This document shows, one piece after another, positions 1 through 9,047 of a DNA stretch of 64,000 bases; position 1 is the stretch's first letter, and every line of letters starts with the position of its first letter. The stretch lies in assembly GCA_014656175.1 (NCBI GenBank), contig BNBX01000007.1, positions 65,447-129,446 on the forward strand, in the 5' to 3' direction. The notes below the pieces were generated by a model that was not told the DNA's origin, made no database searches, and was given only the letters and a program-made list of their open reading frames with translations. Source of the stretch: Streptomyces werraensis (GTDB taxonomy: Bacteria > Actinomycetota > Actinomycetes > Streptomycetales > Streptomycetaceae). A program made the position numbers and the translations under genes.

Positions 1-548
1 TCGCCCCGGCGGCCACCGAGCGGGAGGCGCAGGACTTCATCGCCGCCGTCCGCAAGGAGCACGCCGACGCCACCCACAACTGCTGGGCGTACGTCATCGG
101 CGCGGACGCCTCCGTCCAGAAGGCCAGCGACGACGGGGAGCCCGGCGGCACCGCCGGCGTCCCCATGCTGCAGATGCTCCTGCGCCGCGACATGCGCTAC
201 GTCGTCGCCGTCGTCACCCGGTACTACGGCGGTGTGAAACTCGGCGCGGGCGGCCTCATCCGCGCCTACGGCGGCGCGGTCGGCGAGGCCCTGGACGCGC
301 TCGGCACCCTCACGCGGCGCCGCTTCCGGCTGGCCACCGTGACCGTCGACCACCAGCGGGCCGGCAAGGTGCAGAACGACCTGCGTTCCACCGGCCGCGA
401 GGTGCGCGACGTGCGCTACGGCGAGGAGGTCACCATCGAGATCGGCCTCCCCGACGCCGACGTGGACGCCTTCCGCGCCTGGCTCGCCGACGCCACCTCC
501 GGCACCGCCCGCCTCGAACTGGGCGGGGAGGCCTACGGGGACGCCTGA
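1..548 (+). CDS. YigZ/IMPACT family protein, 5' end outside window
   Basis: The reading frame is open from the left edge (first full codon at base 3) to TGA at 546-548, so only about 181 C-terminal residues are present. The segments HNCWAYVIG, SDDGEPGGTAG and VTRYYGGVKLGAGGLIRAY are the hallmark sequence of the YigZ/IMPACT family (UPF0029 N-terminal domain), followed by the small C-terminal DUF1949-like domain. Members are linked to translation regulation (yeast IMPACT/Yih1), but the bacterial role is unclear. It is 118 bases upstream of sbcD on the same strand. The family call is firm; the function is not. Confidence 0.9.
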   Translation, partial: APAATEREAQDFIAAVRKEHADATHNCWAYVIGADASVQKASDDGEPGGTAGVPMLQMLLRRDMRYVVAVVTRYYGGVKLGAGGLIRAYGGAVGEALDALGTLTRRRFRLATVTVDHQRAGKVQNDLRSTGREVRDVRYGEEVTIEIGLPDADVDAFRAWLADATSGTARLELGGEAYGDA

Positions 549-666
549 CGCCCCGACCGTTTCACCCCTCTTCGGGCGATAACGGGAGGTATGCAGCCCG
601 GACGTGACGGGTGATACGGGAGCAACCGCCCGCGCTGTCTGAGGCGCCCGATACGCTGCCGGGACC

Positions 667-1830
667 ATGAGATTCCTGCACACGTCCGACTGGCACCTCG
701 GCCGGTCCTTCCACCGGGTCGGCATGCTCGGCGCCCAGGCCGAGTTCATCGGCCACCTCGTTGCCACCGTGCGCGAGCGCGAGGTGGACGCGGTGGTGGT
801 GTCGGGGGACGTGTACGACCGGGCCGTGCCGCCGCTCTCCGCGGTCGAGCTGTTCGACGACGCCCTGCACCGGCTCGCAGACCTCGGCGTGCCCACGGTG
901 ATGATCTCCGGGAACCACGACTCGGCCCGCCGCCTCGGCGTCGGCGCTGGACTCATGGGCCGCGCCGGCATCCACCTGCGCACCGAACCCTCCGCGTGCG
1001 GCACCCCCGTCCTGCTGCCCGACGCGTACGGCGACGTCGCCTTCTACGGCCTGCCCTACCTGGAGCCCGCCCTCGTGCGGGACGAGTTCGGCGTGGAGCG
1101 GGCCGGGCACGAGACGGTGCTCGCCGCCGCCATGGACCGCGTGCGAGCCGATCTCGCCGCCCGCCCGGCCGGCACCCGCTCCGTCGTCCTCGCCCACGCC
1201 TTCGTCACCGGCGGCGAACCGAGCGACAGCGAACGGGACATCGCGGTCGGCGGTGTCGCCTCCGTGCCCGCCGCCCTGTTCGACGGCGTCGACTACGTGG
1301 CGCTCGGCCATCTGCACGGCTGTCAGACCCTCACCGACCGCGTCCGCTACTCCGGCTCCCCGCTGCCGTACTCCTTCTCCGAGGCCGGGCACCGCAAGTC
1401 CATGTGGCTGGTCGACCTGGCCGCCGACGGGAGCGTCACCGCCGAGCGCGTCGACTGCCCCGTGCCGCGGCCCCTCGCCCGCATCCGCGGCACCCTCGAG
1501 GAGCTGCTCGCCGACCCCGCGCTCGCGCCGCACGAGGAGGCGTGGGTCGAGGCGACCCTCACCGACCCGGTCCGTCCCGCCGACCCCATGGCCCGGCTCG
1601 CCGAGCGCTTCCCGCACACCCTCGCCCTCGTCTTCGACCCGGACCGGCCGCCGGACGACCCCGACGTGTCCTACGCCCGCCGCCTCGCCGGGCGCGACGA
1701 CCAGCAGATCGCGGAGGACTTCGTCGCCCATGTGCGCGGCACCGGACCCGACGCGCACGAGCGCACCGTGCTGCGGGACGCCTTCGACGCCGTCCGCGCC
1801 GACGAGGCCGTGCGGGAGGTGGCCCGATGA
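667..1830 (+). CDS. sbcD: SbcD, nuclease subunit of SbcCD
   Basis: 387-residue Mre11/SbcD metallophosphoesterase. The phosphoesterase motifs appear in order: HTSDWHLGR at the N-terminus, VSGDVYDR, ISGNHDSARR, LAHAFVTGG and ALGHLHGCQ. These supply the Asp/His/Asn ligands for two Mn ions. With SbcC it forms a nuclease that opens hairpins and processes blocked or broken DNA ends. Its TGA overlaps the ATG of sbcC (ATGA at 1827-1830), which indicates translational coupling. The ATG start immediately precedes the first motif, as expected for the family. Confidence 0.97.
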   Translation: MRFLHTSDWHLGRSFHRVGMLGAQAEFIGHLVATVREREVDAVVVSGDVYDRAVPPLSAVELFDDALHRLADLGVPTVMISGNHDSARRLGVGAGLMGRAGIHLRTEPSACGTPVLLPDAYGDVAFYGLPYLEPALVRDEFGVERAGHETVLAAAMDRVRADLAARPAGTRSVVLAHAFVTGGEPSDSERDIAVGGVASVPAALFDGVDYVALGHLHGCQTLTDRVRYSGSPLPYSFSEAGHRKSMWLVDLAADGSVTAERVDCPVPRPLARIRGTLEELLADPALAPHEEAWVEATLTDPVRPADPMARLAERFPHTLALVFDPDRPPDDPDVSYARRLAGRDDQQIAEDFVAHVRGTGPDAHERTVLRDAFDAVRADEAVREVAR

Positions 1831-4817
1831 GACTGCACCGCCTGGACATCACCGCCTTCGGGCCGTTCGGCACCACCCAGAGCGTCGACTTCGACGCCCT
1901 GTCCGCCGCCGGACTGTTCCTGCTGCACGGACCCACCGGCGCCGGCAAGACCTCCGTCCTGGACGCCGTCTGCTACGCCCTCTACGGCTCCGTCCCCGGC
2001 GCCCGCCAGGGCGGACAGGGCACCACCCTGCGCAGCGACCACGCCGCGCCCGCCACCCGCACCTCCGTCACCCTCGAACTCACCGTCGCCGGACGCCGCC
2101 TGGAGATCACCCGGCAGCCACCGTGGGAGCGCCCGAAGAAGCGCGGCGTGGGCACCACCACCGACAAGGCGCAGACCTGGCTGCGGGAGCGCGACGCCGC
2201 CACCGGCGCGTGGAGGGACCTCAGCCGCTCGCACCAGGAGATCGGCGAGGAGATCACCCAGCTGCTCGGCATGAGCCGCGAGCAGTTCTGCCAGGTCGTG
2301 CTGCTCCCGCAGGGCGACTTCGCGCGCTTCCTGCGCGCCGACGCCGAGGCCCGCGGCAAGCTGCTGGGCCGCCTCTTCGACACCCGTCGTTTCGCCGAGG
2401 TGGAGAAGCGCCTCGCCGACCGCCGCCGCGCCGCCGAGGCCCGCGTGCGCGACGGCGACGCCGAGCTGCTCGCCGACGCGCACCGCATGCAGCAGGCGGC
2501 GGGCCGCGCCATGGAGCTGCCCGAGCTGTCGCCGGGGGAGCCCGGCCTGGCGGACGCCGTGCTGACCGCGGCCGCCGTCGCCCGCAGCACCGCCCGCGAA
2601 CAGCTCACCGCCGCACACTGCCGCCTCGCCACCGCCGAGTCCGTCCGCGCCGAGGCGGGCCGCGCCCTGGACGAGGCGCGTGAACGGCACCGGCTGCAAC
2701 GCCGGTTCGCCGAGGCCCGGGAGCGGGCGGAGCGGCTGCGGGAGCGGTCCGGCGCCCACGACGAGGACCAGGCCCGCATGGACCGGGCCCGCAAGGCCGA
2801 GACGGTCGCCCCCGCCCTGGAGCTGCGGGACTCCGCCGACACCGAGCACCGCCGCGCGGCCGCCGCGGAGCAGCGCGCCCGCGCCCTCCTCCCCGCGTCC
2901 CTCGCGGACGCCGGACCGGACGGGCTGGCCGCGGCGGCCCGCCGCGCCGCCGAGGAACTGGGCGGCCTCGAGTCGGCCCGCCGGGCGGAGCGCCGCCTCA
3001 CCGAACTCCTCGACGAACGGGCCGGCCTGGACCGCCAGGAGCGGGCCGACGAGGAGGTCCGCGAGGACGCCGAGGCCTGGCTCGCCGACTGGGAGACCAC
3101 CCGCACCGCCCTCCAGGACCGCATCGCGACCGCCCAGCATGCCGCGACCCGCGCCGGGGAGCTCGCGGCACGGCGCGACACCGCCCGTCACCGGCTGGAG
3201 GCCGCCCGCACCCGCGACCGGCTCACCCGGGACGCCGAGGCCGCCGCCGAGCAGGCCGACACCGCCCGCGAACAGGCCCTCGCCGCACGGCAGCACTGGC
3301 TCGACCTCAAGGAGCAGCGGCTGGGCGGCATCGCCGCCGAGCTCGCCGCCGGCCTCACGGACGGCGCCCCCTGCGCGGTCTGCGGCGCCACCGAACACCC
3401 CGCCCCGGCCCGCAAGGTCGCCGGACACGTCGACCGCGAGACCGAGGAACGCGCCCTCGCCGGTTACCAGCACGCCGAGGACCGGCGCGCCGAGGCGGAC
3501 CGGCGGCTCGCCGCCGTACGGGAGGAGCTGGCCGCCGCCGGCGCGGGCGCCGGGGACACCCCGGCGGAGCAGCTCGCCCGTGAACTCGACGAGGCGGAGC
3601 GGGAGCACGCCCGCGCACGGGAGGCCGCCTCCGCGCTGCACGCCGCCCAGGAGGAGCTGCGCGCCGCCGAACGCGAACACGAACTGCGCACCGCCGCCCA
3701 GCGCGACGCGGCCGTCCGCGCCGCCGCCCGCGTCGGCCACCGGGAGCGCCTCGAACTCGAACGGGCTTCCCTGGAGCAGGAGTTGGCGCAGGCGCGGGGA
3801 GACGCCCCCAGTGTCGCCGTGCGCGCCGGGCAGCTCGAACGCGAGGCGGCGCTGCTCACCGACGCCGCCGACGCCGCCCGCACCGCGGAGGAGACCGCCC
3901 GGCGGCTCAAGGACGCCGACGCCCGCCTGGCCGACGCCGCCTTCCGCGCCGGCTTCGACACCCCGCGGGCCGCGGCCGACGCCCTCCTCGACGACGACGC
4001 CCACCGGCAGTTGCAGCGCCGGCTGGACGTCTGGCACGACGAGGAGGCGGCCGTACGCGCCGTCCTCGCCGAGCCCGAGACCGTGGCCGCCGCCCAGCAG
4101 CCCGCCGTCGACCTCGCCGCCGCCCGGCGCGCCGCGGAGGAGGCGGACCGCGCCGTCCGCGAGGCCGCCTCCGCGCGCGACGCCGCCGCCCGCCGCTGCG
4201 CCGAGCTCGACCGGCTCTCCGCCCGGGCCGCCGCCTCCGTGCGCCGGCTGGGACCGCTGCGCGAGGAGTACGACCGGGTGGCCCGCATGGCCGCCCTCAC
4301 CGCCGGCACCTCGGCGGAGAACGAACGCCGGATGCGCCTGGAGTCGTACGTGCTCGCCGCGCGCCTGGAGCAGGTCGCCGCCGCCGCGACCGTCCGGCTG
4401 CGCCGCATGTCGTCCGGCCGCTACACCCTCGTCCACTCCGACGACCGCACCGGCCGCGGCCGCAGCGGCCTCGGGCTGCACGTCGTGGACGCCTGGACCG
4501 GCCGGGAGCGCGACACCGCCACCCTCTCCGGCGGCGAGACCTTCTTCGCGTCCCTCGCTCTCGCGCTCGGCCTCGCCGACGTGGTGACCGACGAGGCGGG
4601 CGGGGTGCGGCTGGACACGCTCTTCATCGACGAGGGCTTCGGCAGCCTCGACGACCAGACCCTCGACGAGGTGCTCGACGTCCTCGACTCGCTGCGCGAA
4701 CGCGACCGCAGCGTCGGCATCGTCAGCCATGTCCCCGACCTGCGCCGCCGCATACACGCCCAGCTGGAGGTCGTCAAGGACCGCTCGGGGTCCCGGCTGC
4801 GGCTCCGCGGGACGTGA
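1827..4817 (+). CDS. sbcC: SbcC, SMC-like ATPase of SbcCD
   Basis: 996 residues. A Walker A motif (GPTGAGKTS) lies near residue 35 and a Q-loop region with VVLLPQGDFARFL follows. Long Ala/Arg/Glu-rich coiled-coil arms flank a zinc-hook CAVCG near residue 516. The C-terminal lobe has the ABC signature TLSGGETFFASLALA and Walker B LDTLFIDEGFGSLD near residue 930. This is the full Rad50/SbcC architecture. The ATG at 1827 overlaps the sbcD stop; longer upstream frames are artefacts of the GC-rich sequence. It ends 13 bases before a convergent Lrp gene. Confidence 0.97.
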   Translation: MRLHRLDITAFGPFGTTQSVDFDALSAAGLFLLHGPTGAGKTSVLDAVCYALYGSVPGARQGGQGTTLRSDHAAPATRTSVTLELTVAGRRLEITRQPPWERPKKRGVGTTTDKAQTWLRERDAATGAWRDLSRSHQEIGEEITQLLGMSREQFCQVVLLPQGDFARFLRADAEARGKLLGRLFDTRRFAEVEKRLADRRRAAEARVRDGDAELLADAHRMQQAAGRAMELPELSPGEPGLADAVLTAAAVARSTAREQLTAAHCRLATAESVRAEAGRALDEARERHRLQRRFAEARERAERLRERSGAHDEDQARMDRARKAETVAPALELRDSADTEHRRAAAAEQRARALLPASLADAGPDGLAAAARRAAEELGGLESARRAERRLTELLDERAGLDRQERADEEVREDAEAWLADWETTRTALQDRIATAQHAATRAGELAARRDTARHRLEAARTRDRLTRDAEAAAEQADTAREQALAARQHWLDLKEQRLGGIAAELAAGLTDGAPCAVCGATEHPAPARKVAGHVDRETEERALAGYQHAEDRRAEADRRLAAVREELAAAGAGAGDTPAEQLARELDEAEREHARAREAASALHAAQEELRAAEREHELRTAAQRDAAVRAAARVGHRERLELERASLEQELAQARGDAPSVAVRAGQLEREAALLTDAADAARTAEETARRLKDADARLADAAFRAGFDTPRAAADALLDDDAHRQLQRRLDVWHDEEAAVRAVLAEPETVAAAQQPAVDLAAARRAAEEADRAVREAASARDAAARRCAELDRLSARAAASVRRLGPLREEYDRVARMAALTAGTSAENERRMRLESYVLAARLEQVAAAATVRLRRMSSGRYTLVHSDDRTGRGRSGLGLHVVDAWTGRERDTATLSGGETFFASLALALGLADVVTDEAGGVRLDTLFIDEGFGSLDDQTLDEVLDVLDSLRERDRSVGIVSHVPDLRRRIHAQLEVVKDRSGSRLRLRGT

Positions 4818-4830
4818 CGGGGCTGCCCGG

Positions 4831-5277
4831 TCACCTCCCCACGGGACGGCGTGGCAGCGGCGAGGAGTACACCACGCTGGTGGTCACCGAACCGAGCGCG
4901 CCGACCCGCCCCGACACCTCCTCCAGGTGCCGCATCGACCGCGCGGCGACCTTCAGGACGAAGCAGTCGTCACCCGTCACGTGATGCGCCTCGAGGATCT
5001 CCGGTGTGGCGGCGACCAGGTCGTGGAACGGCTTGTAGTTGCCGGTCGGGTAGCGCAGCCGGACGAACGCCAGGACCGGCAGCCCGATCCGCTCCGGGTC
5101 CACCACCGCCGCGTAGCCCCGGATGATCCCGGCCTCCTCCAGCCGCCGCACCCGTTCGGTGACCGCGCTCGCGGACATCGACACGGCGCGGGCGAGTTCG
5201 GCGTAGCTGGCGCGTCCGTCCCGCTGGAGGACGTCGAGGATGCGCCAGTCGGTGGCGTCCGGGGAATACTCGGTCAT
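4831..5277 (-). CDS. Lrp/AsnC family regulator, divergent from rhodanese gene
   Basis: 148 residues starting MTEYSPDATDWRILDVLQRD. An AsnC-type helix-turn-helix covers the first 60 residues (SYAELARAVSMSASAVTERV), followed by the RAM ligand-binding domain (HHVTGDDCFVLKV). The ATG at 5277 was chosen because the AsnC domain begins directly after it; the longer upstream frame has no homologous look. It is divergent from the rhodanese gene at 5372, with GGGGAATCCCC at 5293-5303 between them. Auto-control and control of the rhodanese gene are likely, as is common for Lrp pairs, but this is inferred. Confidence 0.92.
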   Translation of the reverse strand: MTEYSPDATDWRILDVLQRDGRASYAELARAVSMSASAVTERVRRLEEAGIIRGYAAVVDPERIGLPVLAFVRLRYPTGNYKPFHDLVAATPEILEAHHVTGDDCFVLKVAARSMRHLEEVSGRVGALGSVTTSVVYSSPLPRRPVGR

Positions 5278-5335
5278 CGCCGAGAAATAGCAGGGGAATC
5301 CCCGGCGGAGCAAGACCCGCACCGGGATTCGTCCC

Positions 5336-5364
5336 TTCAGGACCGCTGTTCCCGCCCGTAGTTT
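5336..5364 (+). promoter_or_regulatory. Candidate leaderless promoter of the rhodanese gene
   Basis: TTCAGG (5336-5341) and TAGTTT (5359-5364) are separated by 17 bases. A start 7-8 bases after the -10 box falls on the ATG at 5372. No Shine-Dalgarno sequence precedes that ATG, which fits a leaderless transcript. Confidence 0.45.
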
Positions 5365-5371
5365 TCCTGTC

Positions 5372-5848
5372 ATGACGACGACCACCGTGAACTCCGTCCT
5401 GCGGGTCGCCCCCGCCTCCCCGGCCGAGGCCGCGCGGCACTTCCGTGCGAGCCTCGCCCTGTACACCGACGTCTCCGACGTGGCCTCCGCGCTCGCGTCC
5501 GGCGGCGACCCCGGCTTCGTCCTGCTGGACTCCCGCTCCGCCGACGCCTGGGACCAGGGCCATGTGCCCGGCGCCCTGCACCTGCCCACCGCGCGGATCG
5601 CCGAGCGGGCCGCGGACATCCTCGACCCTGCCGTGCCGGTGGTGACGTACTGCTGGGGGCCCGGCTGCGACGGGGCCGCGCGCGCCGCGCTGGCCCTCGC
5701 CGAACTCGGCTACCGGGTCAAGGAGATGCTCGGCGGTTTCGAGTACTGGGTGCGCGAGGGCTACGCGTACCAGACCTCGCGGGGCGGTGAGCGGCGGGCC
5801 GCCGACCCGCTGACCACCGTCGTGGACGCCGACGCCTGCGGATGCTGA
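5372..5848 (+). CDS. Rhodanese-like domain protein
   Basis: 158 residues with a single rhodanese domain: FVLLDSRSADAWDQGHVPGALHLP, then the active-site loop TYCWGPGCDGAARAA containing the candidate catalytic Cys, and a C-terminal tail ending DADACGC. Single-domain rhodaneses transfer sulfane sulfur or sense it. The divergent Lrp-type regulator suggests control by an amino acid, possibly a sulfur amino acid, but that is inference. Cysteines in the tail could act as additional sulfur acceptors. Confidence 0.88.
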   Translation: MTTTTVNSVLRVAPASPAEAARHFRASLALYTDVSDVASALASGGDPGFVLLDSRSADAWDQGHVPGALHLPTARIAERAADILDPAVPVVTYCWGPGCDGAARAALALAELGYRVKEMLGGFEYWVREGYAYQTSRGGERRAADPLTTVVDADACGC

Positions 5849-5893
5849 ACCCGCCCGTCCGGCACGGGAGTCGAGCCGATAGGTTTCTCCGCC

Positions 5894-6406
5894 ATGGAGC
5901 GATGCGCGGAGCCGGGGACGGTCGAGTGGGTGGAGTCGGGCGGCGGGCCGCTCGTCGCGGTGCCGGAGACGGTGCTGCCGTTCTGGACGGGGGCCGACGG
6001 CGAGGAGTTCGCCTCGGACTACGACCGGGCGTGCGAGGTCGACGGGCTCGTCGGGCTGCTCCCGGTCGGTGACGCCGCGGCCCTCGTCCTGGGCGACGAA
6101 CCGGCCGCGACCGCCTACCTCCCCGAGCACTCCGTCCTCGTCCGCTGGGTCGCCGGACACGCGGAGGGCGACCTGCTGGCGAGCGTCCCCGCCGCGCTCG
6201 CCGGCGCGCAGTGGCAGCAGGATACGCACTGGCAGGTGCCCGGCCCGGTCGTCCTGTTCGACGCGGCCTGGCCCGGCGCCCACGCCGAAGGCACCGACCA
6301 CGCCCGCCTCGCCCTCGGCCCCGGCCGCTACGCCGTGCGCGCCGCGCGGGTCAGCCCCGGCCCGGAGACCTGGCTGGTCCTGGTGCAGCTCCGGCCCCTG
6401 GCCTGA
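5894..6406 (+). CDS. Imm21-like immunity family protein, no toxin nearby
   Basis: 170 residues, acidic, no signal peptide. The opening WVESGGGPLVAVPETVLPFW and the following DYDRACEVDGLVGLL and ALVLGDEPAATAYLP segments are what I recall for the Imm21 immunity-protein family, known mainly from actinobacteria and assigned by its proximity to polymorphic toxins. No toxin gene or toxin-like C-terminal domain lies next to it here. A TAGGTT -10-like hexamer at 5880-5885 would place the transcription start within two bases of the ATG (leaderless). The actual function is unknown. Confidence 0.65.
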   Translation: MERCAEPGTVEWVESGGGPLVAVPETVLPFWTGADGEEFASDYDRACEVDGLVGLLPVGDAAALVLGDEPAATAYLPEHSVLVRWVAGHAEGDLLASVPAALAGAQWQQDTHWQVPGPVVLFDAAWPGAHAEGTDHARLALGPGRYAVRAARVSPGPETWLVLVQLRPLA

Positions 6407-6455
6407 CCGGAGGGCGCCGCTTAATCGCGTGCCCGGGCCGGACGCGCGCCCCATC

Positions 6456-7310
6456 ATGGGGATCATGCCGAAGCTTCCCCCGCCCCCGCCCGAGGAACTC
6501 CGCCGCGATCCCTTGCCGCTGCGCGGCCGCACCGCCCTGGTCACCGGGGCGAGCCGGCGCGGCGGCATCGGCCACGCCGTGGCCCGCAGGCTCGCCGCGT
6601 ACGGCGCGAGCGTCTATCTGCACCACCATGTGCCGCACGACGACGCCATGCCCTGGGGCGCCGACCGGATCGAGGACGTCATCGCCTCCGTACGCGAGGC
6701 GCTCGGCGACCCCGGCGCGCGCGTGCTCGCCGGCCCCGGCGACCTCGGCGACCCGGCCGAACCCGCCGCCCTGCACGCCCGCGCCGTCGAGGCGCTCGGC
6801 GGACGCCTGGACATCCTTGTCGCCAACCACGCCCTGAGCGGCTCCGACGGCGACCTCGACACCGTCGACGCGGCCATGCTCGACGCGCACTGGGCCGTCG
6901 ACGCCCGGTCCGTGCTGCTGCTCGTCCAGGCCCACGCCCGGCACCGCGCCGCCCTCCCGCCGGGCACCCCGGGCGGACGCGTGCTGATGATGACGTCCGG
7001 GCAGGACATCGCCGGCGGCATGCCCGGCGAGATCGCCTACGCCCTCCAGAAGGGCGCCCTGGCCTCGATCACCCGCTCCCTGGCGACCGCGCTGGCCGAT
7101 CACGCGGTCACCGTGAACACCGTCAACCCCGGCCCCGTCGACACCGACTACCTGACCGGCGAGGTCTACGACGCGATCGCCGCCCGCTTCCCCGCCGGGC
7201 GCTGGGGCATGCCCGACGACCCGGCCCGCCTCCTCGCGTGGCTGGCCACCGACGAGGCGGGCTGGATCACCGGTCAGGTCATCGACTCCGAGGGCGGCTT
7301 CCGGCGCTGA
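6456..7310 (+). CDS. SDR family oxidoreductase
   Basis: 284 residues from ATG 6456 (or 281 from ATG 6465; neither has a clear ribosome site). The Rossmann glycine motif TGASRRGGIG, the NHALSG segment, the catalytic Ser in MMTSGQD and the YALQK active-site motif (YxxxK) are all present, and the C-terminus contains the usual PGPVDTDY loop. The five-residue spacing in the glycine motif (TGxxxxGGIG) is slightly unlike classical TGxxxGIG enzymes. It is an NAD(P)-dependent dehydrogenase/reductase of unknown substrate. It converges on the DUF885 gene 16 bases away. Confidence 0.9.
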   Translation: MGIMPKLPPPPPEELRRDPLPLRGRTALVTGASRRGGIGHAVARRLAAYGASVYLHHHVPHDDAMPWGADRIEDVIASVREALGDPGARVLAGPGDLGDPAEPAALHARAVEALGGRLDILVANHALSGSDGDLDTVDAAMLDAHWAVDARSVLLLVQAHARHRAALPPGTPGGRVLMMTSGQDIAGGMPGEIAYALQKGALASITRSLATALADHAVTVNTVNPGPVDTDYLTGEVYDAIAARFPAGRWGMPDDPARLLAWLATDEAGWITGQVIDSEGGFRR

Positions 7311-7326
7311 ACCGGCCGAAACCGCG

Positions 7327-9015
7327 CTACAGCGCCGCCAGTTCGTCCACCAGGTCGTCCAGTCCCAGGGACCCCTGGGACAGCGCGGCCATGTGCCACG
7401 CCTTGAGGTCGAAGGCGTCGCCGTGCCGCTCGCGGGCCTTCTCCCGGCCCAGCAGCCAGGCCCGCTCGCCCAGCTTGTAGCCGATGGCCTGGCCCGGGAT
7501 CGTCAGATAGCGGGTCAGCTCGCTCTCCACGAAGTCCGCCGGGCGGCTGCTGTGCGCGCCGAAGAACTCCTGCGCCAGCTCCGGCGTCCACCGCTCACCC
7601 GGGTGGAACGGCGAGTCCGCGGGGATCTCGAGCTCCAGGTGCATGCCGATGTCGACGATCACCCGGGTCGCCCGCATCATCTGCGCGTCCAGGTACCCGA
7701 GCCGCTGTTCCGCGTCCGTGAGGAAGCCCAGCTCGTCCATCAGCCGCTCCGCGTACAGCGCCCAGCCCTCGCAGTTGGCGCTGACCATGCCGACGGTGGC
7801 CTGGTAGCGGGAGAGGCTCTCCGCCACGTGCACCCACTGCGCCAGCTGGAGATGGTGGCCGGGGACGCCCTCGTGGTACCAGGTGGACACCAGGTCGTAC
7901 ACCGGGAAGCGGGTCATGCCCATCGTGGGCAACCAGGTGCAGCCCGGCCGGGAGAAGTCCTCCGACGGCGGCGTGTAGTACGGCGCCGCCGCGCTGCCCG
8001 CCGGGGCGATCCGCGACTCCACCTTGCGCACCCGCTCGGCCAGGTCGAAGTGGGTGCCGTCCAGGGCGTCGATCGCCTGGTCCATCAGCCCCTGCAGCCA
8101 GTCCCGGACCTCGTCCACGCCCTCGATGTGCCGGCCGTGCTCGTCGAGATGGGCCAGTGCCACCCACGGCGTCCCGGCCCCCGGGAGGACCTTCTCGGCC
8201 TCCTTCTTCATCTCGCCCAGCAGCCGGAAGTACTCGGACCAGCCGTACGCGTACGCCTCGTCCAGGTCCAGGTCGGTGCCGTTGTAGTAGCGCGACCAGC
8301 GGGCGTAGCGCTCGCGGCCTACCGTGTTCGGCGCGCCCTCGACCGCCGGGGCGTACACGTCCCGCACCCAGTCCCGCAGCTCCGCGACGGCCGCGGTCGC
8401 CGCGCGGGCGGCCTCGTCCAGCTCCGCGCGCAGCGCGTGCGGACCGGCGGCGGCGAAGTCCTCGAACCAGCCGCGGCCCTCGCCGGTGTCCGCCCACTCG
8501 CCGAGCTGCCCGACGAACGTCTCCGTGGGCCGCGGCGCCGCGTACAGCTTGCGCTCCAGGCCCAGCGCAAGCGACTCCCGGTAGCCGGCCAGGGCGGCCG
8601 GGACCGCGCGCAGCCGCTCCGCGATCGCCCGCCAGTCCTCCTCGGTCTCCGCCGGTGTCACCGTGAACACCTCGCGCACCGCGTGCGCCACCGTGCCCAG
8701 GTTGCCCACCGCGCGCAGGTGCTCGTCGGCCTCGTGCACGGCCAGTTCGGCCGTGAGCCGCTCCCGCAGCAGCCGGGCGCAGCGGCGCTCGGCGTCGCTG
8801 TCCGCGCCGGGCAGCCGCTCGGCCTGGTCGAGCCGCGCGAGGGTCGCCCGGAGCAGGCCGGCGACCGCCTCCTGACCGGCGGGCGAGAGATCGGGCAGCC
8901 GGGAGGAACTCTCCTTGACGCCGAGGTACGTCCCGGTGATCGGATCGAGGGCGATGAGCTCGTCGACGTAGGCGTCGGCGACCTGACGGGGAAGCGCGCT
9001 GTTGGTTGGTGACAT
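7327..9015 (-). CDS. DUF885 family putative metallohydrolase
   Basis: 562 residues. The sequence carries the DUF885 hallmark WYHEGVPGHHLQLAQW, an HExxxHH-like zinc-binding motif, plus NCEGWALYAERLMDELGF and PGQAIGYKLGE in the C-terminal half. These proteins are soluble, helical and gluzincin-like, and are presumed carboxypeptidases or hydrolases. The ATG at 9015 is preceded by AGGA at an 8-base spacing and is preferred over the in-frame ATG at 9024. No signal peptide is visible. The family call is firm and the substrate unknown. Confidence 0.88.
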   Translation of the reverse strand: MSPTNSALPRQVADAYVDELIALDPITGTYLGVKESSSRLPDLSPAGQEAVAGLLRATLARLDQAERLPGADSDAERRCARLLRERLTAELAVHEADEHLRAVGNLGTVAHAVREVFTVTPAETEEDWRAIAERLRAVPAALAGYRESLALGLERKLYAAPRPTETFVGQLGEWADTGEGRGWFEDFAAAGPHALRAELDEAARAATAAVAELRDWVRDVYAPAVEGAPNTVGRERYARWSRYYNGTDLDLDEAYAYGWSEYFRLLGEMKKEAEKVLPGAGTPWVALAHLDEHGRHIEGVDEVRDWLQGLMDQAIDALDGTHFDLAERVRKVESRIAPAGSAAAPYYTPPSEDFSRPGCTWLPTMGMTRFPVYDLVSTWYHEGVPGHHLQLAQWVHVAESLSRYQATVGMVSANCEGWALYAERLMDELGFLTDAEQRLGYLDAQMMRATRVIVDIGMHLELEIPADSPFHPGERWTPELAQEFFGAHSSRPADFVESELTRYLTIPGQAIGYKLGERAWLLGREKARERHGDAFDLKAWHMAALSQGSLGLDDLVDELAAL

Positions 9016-9047
9016 GCGGACCATCCTGGTACGGCGTCCGCCGCACG

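Noticed and set aside
1671..4757. 1028-residue open frame on the minus strand across sbcC
   Set aside because: It is the antisense shadow of sbcC. The product is Gly/Ala/Arg/Val-rich with no motifs, while the plus strand shows all SbcC motifs.
4860..5619. Longer form of the first Lrp gene (262 residues)
   Set aside because: The extension runs through the divergent promoter and into the rhodanese gene; the AsnC domain starts at 5277.
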